Positions 39,462 to 50,790 of a stretch of DNA of 64,000 nt are shown here, piece by piece. The stretch covers positions 12,858,667 through 12,922,666 of the forward strand of contig OZ038465.1 in the NCBI GenBank assembly GCA_964036295.1, in the 5' to 3' direction. A model generated the notes under the pieces. That model did no database searches. It saw only the letters and a list, made by a program, of their open reading frames with translations, and was not told where the DNA came from. The number at the start of each line of letters is the position of its first letter. Positions within the stretch are counted from its first letter, which is position 1. Origin of the DNA: Plumapathes pennacea. Its lineage: Eukaryota > Cnidaria > Anthozoa > Antipatharia > Myriopathidae. The position numbers and the translations under genes were made by a program.

Positions 39462-40103
39462 TTTGTGGTAAAATTCTGACAGAAATCACTTATTTCTGTT
39501 GGTGTTTTCACCAGCCCGCTCGTCCGCCATTACCAGTTGCTAATGGTAACCGCCGCTGTACACAGACATCTCGGCGCGGCACTGTTACCCAAGATTCAGC
39601 TCGAGCCCTATACTGTAACTGTACGGGCCCCAAAACGCCTTGGTCTCCGAGTCCAACAAGAGCTCAGAAAATAGGCACATGAATTTGAAAATACGTTTTA
39701 ATCTTGGAAAAAACGCCGGTCAAAGTCGGAGTTAGTTAGGATTAGACCCAGACTCCTAGTCGCACCCCCACCCCCCATTTACTTTCTTCCAAATATGAAC
39801 CACTAACATGAAATACACATCTGCAACCTGTACATTTATTTTCAAATTTTTCTTACACTTTGTTTTTTGTTTTTGTTTTTGTTTTCGTTTCCTTTTTTCT
39901 GTTTTTGTTTGTTTGTTTTTTTCCTAACGGCCAACTGACGAGTAGGAGACCTATTTGCTTTTGTTCCTGATTGGCCAAGAATGCTTGCAAACTGAATTAG
40001 ATGGACCAATCCAGCGAAAGGGTAACAAATGCAAAACGCACCAAAGCAATCACACACTATTTTTGACAGTCACCCCAAAAAACGCTCTAGCTAGTTGAGT
40101 GGG
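39462..40103. other. IQCK-fucosidase intergenic region
   Basis: It holds the IQCK promoter and, on the minus strand, the 3' UTR of the fucosidase gene. TTTATT at 39835-39840 gives a minus-strand AATAAA about 265 bp after the fucosidase stop. A GTTTTT-rich tract covers about 39857-39922. Confidence 0.5.
39945..40089. mobile_element. TA-type MITE, copy 3 (fucosidase 3' UTR)
   Basis: It contains TTGTTCCTGATTGGCCAAGAATG, GACCAATCCAGCGAAAG, TTTTTGACAGTCACCCC and the right end GCTCTA. It ends 14 bases from the fucosidase stop codon, so it should be transcribed in the 3' UTR. The left half is missing. Confidence 0.75.
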
Positions 40104-43100
40104 TTATCTAATGTTAGTTAGTTTCAAGACCCACGCCCATTGACAAGGTAACTCGGAAACTGTCAGCGACGGTAGTTCAACGTATATTCCATCTTCCTGA
40201 TCGCCATCAAACACGATTGGTTCCCAGCTGATTCTTGTTCTCAGACCTAGCATTGACACCTCTGTGTCGCCGGTCGGGATCGGTTCTCCTAGATCCAGTC
40301 CCTGCCACTGCCCCCAGCCTGGCCACTCCAGAATAATGGCGTACACCACTTCATCCTTTGTCGTGTACCTGCAGTAGAGCGGAAAAAAGGAACAAACATT
40401 GCATTGCTCAATTTAGATCGGTTTTCGGATGATTTCGCAGTAGCTCACGTAACGCAACGCATACCATCGCACATGCACACTCACCAAACGCCTGAGCTGA
40501 TGGAGTCGTTCTGAACTCTCCATGCTCTACTACCATATATGGCTTCACCATTCACTTGCAACCATTCTCCTATCTGAAGAAGGCGTTCTTGGAATATTGG
40601 ACTAATACTGCCGTCCGATGCTGGACCAACGTTAAGAAGCATGTTACCACCACAACTGGAAAATACATCAAAGTCGATTTTAAAATACTGGTTTAAAATA
40701 CTCTTGACTCAAATTATAAATTGTACTTGTAAATGCTCATTGATTTGGCCCCAGGGTGTAAATTTGAGCTCGACCAAAGTGACCACCAGTAGACGTTGTT
40801 GTTGCTGTTTATTTGTTGCTATCAACTCAAGTGTGTGGCCAAACGAAACGTAAGTTGAATTCAAGTCGAAAAATTGCGTTCATGAACCTTGTTGGGCTTG
40901 CGAGTCCGTTTGGGTTGGATTTCAAAGCCGCACCTTTTCCCAAAATTCTTTCGGAGTGAGTATGTTGATTGTGATCGTCAGGGTGGCTCAAGCAGTCTCC
41001 AAGAAGGCTGTTGTCGGTGACTGATGTTTCTACCACCTGAGTGGAAGTCAGCTTTAGGTGAAGATCAGAAACTCACCCGACGAAACCTCATCACCTGATT
41101 CTGAAGATGACCTTTGCTCAGGTAATTGAAACGACAGTCAATGACAACAGTCTTCCTGGAGACTGCTCTCAACCAGACGATCACAACGTATCAACACACT
41201 GTTCAAACTCCTTGGTTCAGAACCGTTTGCCATTCGCTCGTGAGTTCGGCAAACAACTCTGCTCTTGCGGAAAGCTCTTGAATGCACACACAACCTTGAA
41301 AGTCAATTTGCATGAATACACAAGTGCAAAATTCACCAACCTTACGGTTATCACCAGTTCTTTAATCAGATCCTTGGTACTCAAGAAATCGTCTAGATCA
41401 GCTCCTCGTCTATATCCCCATGACGTTTTGTCTATAGTCAGAGCATTCTCCCACTTATACGGTTTTAATTCCCCTGTTAGAAAATTGATAAATGAGAAAG
41501 GTGATCACACTTATGTCTCTACACAAGCCTATAAAAACACGAATGAGACAATGGACGACTGTTTAAGTGTTTTGGGTGTGGTACATATGGGTAAATCCGG
41601 ACAAACGTGACGAAAACGTGTAGAAGAATTTCAGGTTCACAGCATTAAAACATCCAATAAAATTTGGAGGCACTTTAAATTTAAAAATATAAACAAGCTG
41701 GTTATGCTAACCAGCAACTGTTCCCATAATGCTTGTAATATGTTACGGACCTGAAATAGCGCTTATACAGTTTAATATTTCTAAATGTAATGTTACGGAC
41801 CTGAAATTACGTTCTTTTTAGTTTGTCAGTGTTTTTACTTTTTGAGCGGTTACCGCTGATTAACAAACTACAGTCAAAGCTCTCTGGGCGGACACTCTCG
41901 TAAGCGGACAGCTCTACTTATACGGACGCCTCAACGAAACATCGTTTAAACTCTATCCCAGTCAAACTCTGTGTTTACACATTCTCGTATACGGATAGTT
42001 CCAGTTACGGACACTTGTTCTTCTTCCCAAGGCAAGGGTGTCCTAATAATTATCCCTGGCAGTGCCAACGTACCTGGATTGTATCTGTCCGCACAGTTAA
42101 AGACTCCACCATGACGGCATCCACATCCGATGCCCCAACGATCATTTACGACCACTGAGTCTCTCACTGGACTGAAAGGCAACACATACTATTATTATCT
42201 ATTTATTATCATTGATTATTGATTGATTGGTTGATTATTTATTTGTGTGGATTTCATAATATGGAAAAAACTATGACTACCATTCTAAACGTCCTTTCAT
42301 GACATCAGACGACTCCAGGTTTGGAAAAATATTTAAACTCCAACTTTACTTATTTCACTGGTTATTGAGCCAGGAGTTGTCGGAGGTCACCTGTCAAAGC
42401 ATGGCGTGATTTTTAGAGCGCCTTTCTGATGACTGTCGAAAACCAAAACCAAAGTAAGTACATCGCCAATCACAGGGGCTGTAAGAAACATTTTCGACCA
42501 ATCACAAGCCAATTAAAGCAATTCGTGTCTTGCTAGTTTGCTCCTAATTGGCGGCAAAGAATGCTACTAAACTTGTTTGGACCAGTCCGAAAGCGTAGCA
42601 AATGCAAAACCAAAGCAATCACACGATTACTTTCGACAGTCATCCAAAAACAGCTCTAATACTAGATAAAAAACTAGAATAACCAAAACAACTTCATGGA
42701 ATAGAGCCGTTTTCGGATGACTGTCGAAAACCAAAACCAAAGTAATCACACAGGCCAATCACGGAGACTGAGAGAAAACAGTTCAGCCAATTGGAAGCCA
42801 AAGTAATTCGCGTTTGGTCTTGCGTTTGGTTTTGCTTTCCAATCAGCAGTGCGCGTACACGCCATCGCTTGCGTGAGAAGTGTTTGGTTTTGGTTTTGGT
42901 TTTGGTTTTGTCTCTGATTGGCTGAGCATGCTGACAAACTCGTGTGGACCAATCCGAAAGCGAAGCAATCGGAAAACCGCTCTATGAGCCGAACAATGAG
43001 CTTTACAGGAAGGTGTGGTAACTAAGAGCAGAGAAAGAAAAAAGGTAAGTTGTAGAAAGATAACACATCGTTTCGTTTAATACATACCTGTCATTATAAA

Positions 43101-45511
43101 GCCATGCTAAGAACTCTCTGCTTCTCCAGTATGTATCGGGAGCTTCCCAATCGCCATCCGACCAAATGACGTCGGGTCTGTAATTTATCACCAGTTCATA
43201 CAGCTGAGGATCCACTACAGTCTGTAAAGAAACAGGAAATAGCTGCTCACCCTTGCTGTACGTATATCTATGGTGACGAGTGGCTCACTAAGAGTGCCTA
43301 CCTCAACTAAAGTAAACAGATTCTTGAATGGGGATGCCAAATCAGATTTACATAAGCTAATACGGAACCTATTCATAATTACAAAAAAAAGAGTTATTCA
43401 TAATTACATCAGTCTTACGAACAGATTTGACGCATAGATACCGTAAAACATACATATCGGTACATATCTATTTACTGCAACTTTCTTTTGTCCGGCTTTC
43501 TCTCTTTTTGTTTTCTTTTACGTTACGAGTACATTATGTGCTCCATTTGTTTTGTTAACTATGAAAACCGTATCAGTGATTTGTATAGAACCCATATATT
43601 TGATCTCCCTCGCTTAAGCCAAGGGCTCTTAAAAAGCATATCAAATATGTTCTAATAAAAAAAGAATGATGCTCAATTCTCTGGTCACTAATAGAGTTTG
43701 TATAGCATGAACTCAGGAGAAATACCCGAATAAATTCATCAGATGTGAAGCCATTCCTCTTGTCAAACCTGTACAAAGGGTTGTACCATTCGTACAGAGA
43801 ATAGTACAGACCAAACCGCACGCCTACTCCTTTGATAGCACGAGCCAGTTCATCTGTAAAGTAAAAATCCCAGAAACCATGTTTACTAAAGGCCTGGCCA
43901 AACGAGGACACATTGTGGCGGCAACGTTGCCACCGCACGCATGTTTCCCAAATGTTGCCCCGTTTTGCCACACGCGAAACATTTGTTGCAGACACAAATT
44001 TGTGTCCTGGACACAAACATTTATTGTTTCTGAAAAACCTTAAAAACATTTGTTGTGTCCGTGCGGAGCGCAACAATGTTGCAGCACGTTTTGCCACCCT
44101 GGAAACATCGAAGGACACAATGTTGCCGCCACAATGTGTCCTCGTTTTGCCCGGGCTTAACACTGCCATAGTTTCTACATTTGCCCCGTGACAGAAGCTT
44201 CGCTTCCCTGAAGATGAGCAAAAAAAAAAAAAAAACGCAGAATGCCATGCATTGTAATGCCATGCCCGTAAACTCCTATAAATGTCTGTTGTTTTCTGAC
44301 TCTTGTGTGCTCACCAACTATGTCAATATGAGGTCCAGTGTCCACTGAATTCCAGTTCCACGCGGCACTTGTGTTCCAGTTGGCAAACCCATCGTGATGT
44401 TTACTGGTGAATACGAAGTATCTACAGCACGGAAAAAAACGTGTTTAGCTGAGACATCAACTTCAACAAGTACTTCACTGGCGGGTACACGGTGAAGGCA
44501 CATTGTTAATCTGCAACCCCCCCTCCCCTCTTCATTAGTCATCTAACCGTTAAGGGGCAGCGTCATGAAATGCGCATGTGCGCGCGTTTCATCGAATCTT
44601 GAAAACATTTGCCCAATCTTTTCAAATCCAAGATGGTGTCTAAGGCCATTGTCAGGAAACTAAGGCTAATGACAAAGTCTGCTCGACGAAGGTCTAACGC
44701 TCAGCGCAATCTCAAACTTCTTGCGGCGTCCACTTCTCACAGGTCGACCTTAATATAGTCGATTCATTGTAATATTAAAAAAAATACGTTTAGTACAAAC
44801 TAGAGAACTTTTGCATTCGCTTCTACTCCACTACATTTACCTCGCTCCAGACTTGGCGACCAATCGCGCCCATTTATCGGCATCGAAAAATTCCGCCTTG
44901 AACTTTGGAGCAAATTCAGCATAGCTGAATCCAGGAGGGTAATTCTTATCCATAAAATCGACATATTCTGGCATCCCATCTTTCCAGCTATACCAGAACC
45001 ACTCGCTCCCGAAACTGGGAACCGAATAAACTCCCCAGTGGACGAAAATCCCAAATTTAGCGTCTTCATACCACGAGGGAATCGGACGGCGATCGAGGGA
45101 CCGCCATGACGGTGAATACACATCCGGAACCCGTTGCTCCTTCTCCTCGTTACAACCACTACAACCCTGCGGCCGAGGGGCTTTACTTCCCGGGCGCTGT
45201 TTCGCAGTGCTTTTTTGCTTTGTTTTAGACTGCTTTCTTGGCTTTAGTCCAGTTATTTGCGCCATGAGTCTGTTCTCTCTCTCTGCCTGTTTGTCCCTCT
45301 CGTTCTTGTGATAGATAATGGTTCTGTTCTGCTTCTTGACAGTAGCTTCTAAACTCGCATTCCGCGGGCCGTGATTGTCCTGATGGCGAACCGAATTTTT
45401 GCGTTGGTTTCCTGTGTCCGACTCGGAAATATTCTCAAACTTGAGCGTAGACGAACATGAAAAAAAATAAACCACTACGAGCAAAGAACATAAGAACGCC
45501 ATATTTCCCAT
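40104..45511 (-). CDS. Alpha-L-fucosidase, glycoside hydrolase family 29
   Basis: This enzyme removes alpha-linked L-fucose from glycoproteins and glycolipids, in lysosomes or after secretion. Eight exons keep phase (high to low): 45511-44841, 44421-44315, 43853-43726, 43221-43088, 42171-42074, 41473-41341, 40655-40485, 40368-40104, giving 1707 nt and 568 residues. A signal peptide ([19 protein letters not shown]) is followed by about 100 basic residues absent from human FUCA1 (466 residues), with glycosylation motifs NIS, NAS and NRT. The catalytic domain then begins at [20 protein letters not shown]. Further landmarks are [10 protein letters not shown] and [15 protein letters not shown], with D324 the expected nucleophile, then [25 protein letters not shown] and [10 protein letters not shown], and a C-terminal beta domain. 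The exon 6 donor is AAG|GTTGGT at 41341, since only that keeps frame and gives ELVITVSCGGN. Confidence 0.95.
40945..41215. mobile_element. Inverted pair of a retroelement 3' fragment (fucosidase intron)
   Basis: The minus strand at 40945-41036 encodes [14 protein letters not shown] and HPDDHN. The plus strand at 41107-41200 encodes [14 protein letters not shown] and QPDDHN. The two copies point at each other across about 70 bp. A third copy (VETTVNSNSLPGDY) at 25460-25506 is split by the TAA-type MITE. The nature of the parent element is uncertain; the shared frame suggests the 3' coding end of a retrotransposon. Confidence 0.6.
41868..42010. mobile_element. mariner-like inverted-repeat fragment (fucosidase intron)
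   Basis: CTACAGTCAAAGCTCTCTGG, CGGACACTCTCGTAAGCGGAC and later CTCGTATACGGATAG resemble Tc1/mariner ends of the CAGT type. Similar material occurs at 27180-27360 and 48030-48182. Confidence 0.5.
42414..42658. mobile_element. TA-type MITE, copy 4 (fucosidase intron)
   Basis: TA at both borders encloses GAGCGCCTTTCTGATGACTG and, at the other end, the complement of AGAGCTGTTTTTGGATGACTG. The inverted repeats continue into GTCGAAA. It is about 240 bp with no coding frame. The TA duplication fits a Tc1/mariner-type MITE. Confidence 0.85.
42702..42984. mobile_element. TA-type MITE, copy 5 (fucosidase intron)
   Basis: TA-GAGCCGTTTTCGGATGACTG opens the element, and GAAGCAATCGGAAAACCGCTC-TA closes it. 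It lies 44 bp from copy 4 in the same orientation. An internal TTTGGTTTTGGTTTTGG run has expanded. Confidence 0.85.
43891..44157. mobile_element. Inverted-repeat MITE (fucosidase intron)
   Basis: GGCCTGGCCAAACGAGGACA pairs with the complement of the right end GCCCGGGCAAAACGAGGACA. The arms run about 40 bp through CATTGTGGCGGCAAC. The interior repeats TGTTGC and GGACACAA motifs. Flanking TAA on each side is a possible 3-bp duplication. It lies 37 bp from the acceptor of the exon ending at 43853. Confidence 0.85.
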
Positions 45512-46455
45512 CTTCAGTCCAGCAACAGATTTAACAAAGGACCATCATGAATGTGCGGTTTTGACCTGCTGATTGTTGATCTTTCAAAGCAGGTGTAAAA
45601 AATATATAAAATCGAATCCCGACCCGCAAAACGAAACTTCAATACAAAATCAGGTTAGTGTAATTTCAGATGTTACTCAGCCGGAGGATGACCGAAATTC
45701 GATATTCTCTTCTTGTGCAATAATTGTTCTGATAGGGCATTATTGAAGTTGTCGAGACTATGCGTACCCTGGTCCCAGAGGTTTTCTAATCCAACGAGCG
45801 AAACATTGAGCCCGCTCGGAGAATCAGAAAACCTCTGGGACCAGGTTAGACTATGGGCCTCCCCATAACGAACGCTACGCCACGCGTCAGGCAATAACAC
45901 CTGACTATATCCTATACCCTACTTCAGACTAAAATGCTTGAAAACGATATCCTAAAGGGCGGCACATAACCGTTATACATGGGAGTTCCCCCCCCCCCTC
46001 CCCCCCCCCCCTTCAGACCTGTATACTAAAGGCTTTCGTCCTAATCCAAAAACAAATTGAGCGCAAATACTAAAATAAGTAAAATCTACTACCCTATTCT
46101 AAACTTAGGAGAATATATATCCAATTTCAGACTAAAATGCTTGAATACGATACCCTTTGGGACTTGTACAAGAATTTGACCTTGTAGAAGGGGGCTTATT
46201 AGATCATTTACGGTACTCCTCCCCTCCCTCTCGGCGGGTGGTCGACCGGTGGTCTGGTAATGTGCCAAACAATTTGAGACAGGCAACCCTAATTAACCCT
46301 AACCCAACCAAAACGGGAACCCGGTGCGTGCCCGCGTTTTATGCTGCTGACCAAACTGCTGACCATATTTACAAGATGGCGGCGAAATAATGAAGAAGTG
46401 CATATTAAATAGTTGTTACTGTTCTTGACCCTTGTTGGTTCCTCAGCTTACACCG
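45512..46455. other. Divergent promoter region, fucosidase / STK19
   Basis: The two genes are transcribed away from each other, with start codons 944 bp apart. In between are a hairpin repeat (45765-45847) and a GGGGTACTCC-family relic (about 45905-46160) with C-runs at 45988-46012. No TATA box stands out. Confidence 0.5.
45765..45847. repeat. Short foldback (hairpin) element, 83 bp
   Basis: TACCCTGGTCCCAGAGGTTT pairs with AAACCTCTGGGACCAGGTTA, with an inner GAGCG/CGCTC stem. It shares its outer motif with the hairpin at 58941. Confidence 0.8.
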
Positions 46456-49400
46456 ATGGCCTCGAGACGGCCGGTTTCGTTTCCAACCTTCCACCACTCT
46501 CGAAAGCGCCGACGAGTCGTTTATTCAAGTAGTGGAAACCGGAAGGAGACGGCGGACGAACAAGAAGCAAGTGACCAAGACATCGAGACGCCGACAAGCC
46601 GTGAGATGTTGACAATATTTGTTGTTTATTTAGACTTTTTGACATTTATATTGTCGTATTATCTACTTAAGAATATTTCTACGTTCGATCAAATCGATTG
46701 ATCGATCAGCAATCGATGATGCAAATGTCGTGACTCTGAATTTTTCACACAGGATTTGCTTGTTGTATTACCTGTAAACTACATTTAATTTTTTTGGAGG
46801 GCCCTAATTGCTAAGTAACTAAAAGTTGAACTCTAAGTATTTTGGTTCACTTGTATACACTTCACAGTTATGTTAGATGGCATAATCAAACTGTATAACA
46901 AATACCTGGTGTGTTTTTAGCTCTGGATATTCCAAATGACACCAAAGTTGCCTTGCTCTACATGAAGACAGTGTTCCCACTTGAGCAGTTCAAAGGGAAG
47001 ATTCCCACCATCATGCTCAAGCACCAGTTATACAGCATCTTGAAAGATAAAACAGTAGTAGACAGACAGTTGGTGAGTACCATACATTTAATATAAACAA
47101 TAATATAATAATATCTGCCTTTCAGAGAGCTTTCCAGAAAACAATCCAGGCATTTATAGCTGAAGGAATATTTCAGATCTGTTATTTATCCTGTTACTCC
47201 CACAAACTCACATCAATCTCCCACTAGTTATAACTTCTGCATACAATGTGGTTTATATGACATAAAGTATCCAGAAAAGAAAACATCATTCTATTTTGGC
47301 AAAAGGTGTCTTGAGCTCTAAATGATAGCTTACCAATGAAATCTTCCAACACCCCCCTGGCTGTATTGGTCAGTCTGGTTTGACCAGAAGCTTATAGCTA
47401 CATATAGCTAGTCAGAACAAGTTATCCATCACTGTATAAGATGATGAGATTGAAAAGAGAAAGTTAAAGTTCATCATGCCACCATACTTTAGTCTGTCCT
47501 CTCTGTTCAGATCAAATGGACTTGTTTTTGTTTTGTTTTATTTTCATTTTAGAGTGAATTGTGGGAAAAGAATGAAGTACGTTTATTCAAGCTCACATCT
47601 GGCTCTGATGAATTCGCAGTAGTATTTACTGAAGATTATGCAGGACATATCAAGAAGAGGACCAGTGCCTCTGACCTCCTGCAGACTGTAGGTATGTGCA
47701 TTATTTCATTACGTGAACTCCTGAGCTCAGAACACAAATTCTCCCAGCCATTTGAGGATAAAAACTAACAGTATTGTGTTGGGAAGTGATACACTGTAGT
47801 TCAATCATCTCTCATCTGAGCAAGCTATCATTGATAGTAACCTACTGAAAGAAAACATATATATTATTTTACAGGTAAAAGGGTCAAGAATGATAGACAT
47901 GTAATAAATAATTATGGCATGATTAAAGGCTTCATTGCATTATTTTGCAGTCAAGTTTAATGCAATTTAGCCTAAATGAATTACTAAAATTAAAACAGTT
48001 TGATATATACTAGTTTCACGTTACTCATATTTCTACCTAAGGTGGCCTCTAAATATCTCTCTTTAAGGCAGACACCTGGAGAGAGAGTTCAATTACAGAG
48101 AAATAAGTGAAAACCAGCAAGGACCAAATCTGCATGCTGTCTGCCTTAAAGAAATGTCCACTTAGAGAGAGTTGACTGTAATCATATTATGGTTTTTGCA
48201 GAGAAGTTTCTAAATACTGTCCTTCCTACCTGCATTGATGTGAGTGTGACAAGAACAGATCTGAATCAGAAGTTTAAACTTTCTGAAGAGGAGGTGACGT
48301 AAGTATAATTTCCTCAGAAGGCCTTCAATATCACAGAGTATAGATGCAGCTGCTCTGGTAAAGATTGGAAGCCAGCCTCAACAAATTTTCAGGCGGGACA
48401 TTTAGGCCAGGAGTCTGGGACCCACTTAGTTGAGAGGCAGGGCTCTCAGGGTAACTTTTGCCAAAACAATCAGTCAAATTATATGTCCTCTAAACTATTC
48501 TTCGATTCTATCTAAACTTCCTCGTAGAGTTAGGCTCATTCCCTAGCCGTTGGTGTTTCAATGAAATGCCAAGGTACAGAGTATTGCAGGTGCTGAAACA
48601 CTAATGACTGTCGACTAAGCCTAGTGCAAAGTAGGATGGTTATGAAGCAAGATCTAAACTGGGATTATCTGAGCACATCAGTTTGACACACAGTTTTTCT
48701 TTTTTTTTCCTGTCCTAGTCAACTTGTTAATGCAGGGGTGTTGACTGTGAGAGATGTGGGTACATGGTGGCTAGCAATACCAGCTGCTGGCATTTTTATG
48801 AAGAACTTCATGCAAGGTAATTTTTACCCAGTAAAATGACTTTCCCCTTTAAGGCTGGCCGATATCATCCATATTTTACAGGCTTCCACATAGCTTCTTT
48901 GAAGTTATTGGTGGTGACAAAAGTCAAAAAGTTGTTAATGTTGATATAATCTTTATAACTAAATCTCACTTCAAGTGCAAACAGGGCAATTTAACCCCTA
49001 AATATCTAGGGCCAATTTTCCCCACTTTTCTTGTACAAAATGTGTTAGGAGAATTACTAGTTTGGCCAGCTTCATCCCAGACAAGAGAGCACCTGCCATT
49101 TTCTCCACACTCAAACTACAAATAGCTGACTGTGCATTGAAAGGAGTATTTTGCCTTTGATCGCCTGCTTGTCTCACAGGAAGAAAAGCTCTTATAAGAA
49201 TGATCAGACAGCGAAAGTACAGAGAGATCCTGGAACAGGTACAGTGACAAATATTGCTTCAATAAATAACATTACAACCATCATCCCTTGGACTCATCAT
49301 TATGCAGATTCTCCCAACCATTGCAGAGTAACATGTGTGAGTGATGTAGTGAGAAGTGGCAGTTTGATTAGATTTTATTTGTCAAAACCAAAGTTCTCCT

Positions 49401-50054
49401 TAACTGTACGGTGTATTTACAGTGAGAACTGCTACAGAGAAGATTGAAGAATGCATCAGCTTTTTTTTTAGTAAGGTATCATTAAAATATGGACTCTATC
49501 CCGCCTGACCCTAAACCTACAAAACCTACAACCTACTTGCCTTTTAAATGTGATATTTTGACTATATGTTAGCCATTTACAAAAAGAAAACAATAATAGT
49601 GATAAAGCAAGAATATATTAATTCTTCTGTCAGCTCATATTTTTCATTTACCCTTACTTCCATAGGACCTGGAGACCCGTAATCTCAACTGCCATTCTAA
49701 ACTTGGTATGGCATATCACATTCATGACATAGTTGGGGCTGAAATTGTGAAAAGGTAATATATTATGTTGTTACTGACAAGCAGGAAAGGTACATGAAAA
49801 ATAAACAATGTCCTTTTCCTGCTTTTACCAACTAATGATACATTATTTATTTATGACAGTCACTGAAACATCACTGAATGATTTTACAAACAACCGAGAG
49901 TAAGGTTACATCTCTGCCCAAATTATAAAATAGCTGATTATAAAAATCTGCAGATGCAAATATTTGACTGACACAAATTTACATGTTTTCTTTACTTTAT
50001 TGCAGCATTGAAACCACATCAGGACGGCTCCTCAGGCTTGATCTACAAACCTGA
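46456..50054 (+). CDS. STK19: STK19 / winged-helix repair factor homologue
   Basis: Human STK19 was once called a kinase and is now understood as a nuclear winged-helix DNA-binding protein that acts in transcription-coupled nucleotide excision repair. Eight exons keep phase: 46456-46600, 46921-47072, 47553-47691, 48202-48298, 48719-48816, 49180-49238, 49666-49754, 50006-50054, giving 828 nt and 275 residues, close to the 254-residue human form. The N-terminus has a basic nuclear-localisation-like RKRRR cluster at about 17-21. Conserved blocks in order are HQLYSILKDKTVVDRQL, FTEDY, KFLNTVLPTC, LVNAGVLTVRDVGTWWLAIP, RKALIRMIRQRKYREIL, LGMAYHIHDIVGAEIV and TTSGRLLRLDLQT. I see no kinase glycine loop, HRD or DFG motif. 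The ATG has a good context (ACCGATGG). Confidence 0.93.
47722..47885. mobile_element. TTAA-type MITE fragment (STK19 intron 3)
   Basis: ACAAATTCTCCCAGCCATTTG, AGTTCAATCATCTCTCATCTGAGCAAG and a following TTACAGG resemble the family interior. The ends are degraded. Confidence 0.5.
48030..48182. mobile_element. mariner-like inverted repeat (STK19 intron 3)
   Basis: CTCTCTTTAAGGCAGACACC and the complement of GTCTGCCTTAAAGAAATGTCC face each other, with an outer CTAAGTGGACATTT-like arm. The end GAGTTGACTGTA carries the CAGT-type terminus. Confidence 0.6.
49300..49440. mobile_element. TTAA-type MITE fragment (STK19 intron)
   Basis: CAGATTCTCCCAACCATTGC, GAGTGATGTAGTGAGAAGTG and AAGTTCTCCTTAACTGTACG match the family interior. 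Confidence 0.5.
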
Positions 50055-50279
50055 GAATTACTTAACAATAATTTATTGAAAAGATTTCGGAAGAATATGC
50101 AAGAAAAACTGAATGTGTGATTGAAAGCATGAAAAGAGCAGAATTAACCTAATCAAATTTATCGATTCTATGGATTGTATAATATTGTTGATAATTATTA
50201 TTTATTGCATTATTCAGTGTACTCAAAGTGAAACATATTTTTACACATGTCCAGATGTAAACAAAACCTTTTAAAAAGA

Positions 50280-50435
50280 GTCTGTATGAGTGAATGATGC
50301 AGTGAGTAGTTTAATCAGCTTTCATCTGAGCATGCAAAGTATTAAAAGCCAAGTTCTTCTTACTGTATGATACAGTGTATGTTTTTAGCAAGAGACTGAA
50401 GGAGCAACGTGAAGATCATCACTCTTGATCACTCT
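50280..50435. mobile_element. TTAA-type MITE fragment (STK19 3' flank)
   Basis: AGTTTAATCAGCTTTCATCTGAGC, TTACTGTATGATACAG and GAGACTGAAGGAGCAACGTG match the family. The 3' flank of STK19 otherwise holds no feature up to the ADPRH stop. Confidence 0.6.
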
Positions 50436-50790
50436 TATACTAATAATCACAATATTAATAATGATGGCTTTATTTAAGTGTCTGAATTATTGAGCTTTGA
50501 CAAACTAATTGGGGACACTATACTATCTAAACTAGTCTGCCTAATAAATTAAAATGCAAAAAATACAAGAATACTAAAGTACAACTTTTTTGACACTAGA
50601 GTGATACCCCATCCAACATACAATAAAGTTTTGTTTTGGAGCGATGTGATCGCGAACTGCTCCGATCATGTGTCCAGCAGTGTTTAACACCTGCATATTC
50701 AAAAGGTTACAGAATGCAGTGAATATTGCATACCTGATGTCTGCCTGTGGCACCTCAGTGTTACAAAAAAGTGTATTGGGTACAAAATAG

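Noticed and set aside
41107..41610. 167-residue plus-strand open frame in the fucosidase intron
   Set aside because: Its first part is the retroelement tail and its later part is antisense to the real fucosidase exon 41473-41341.
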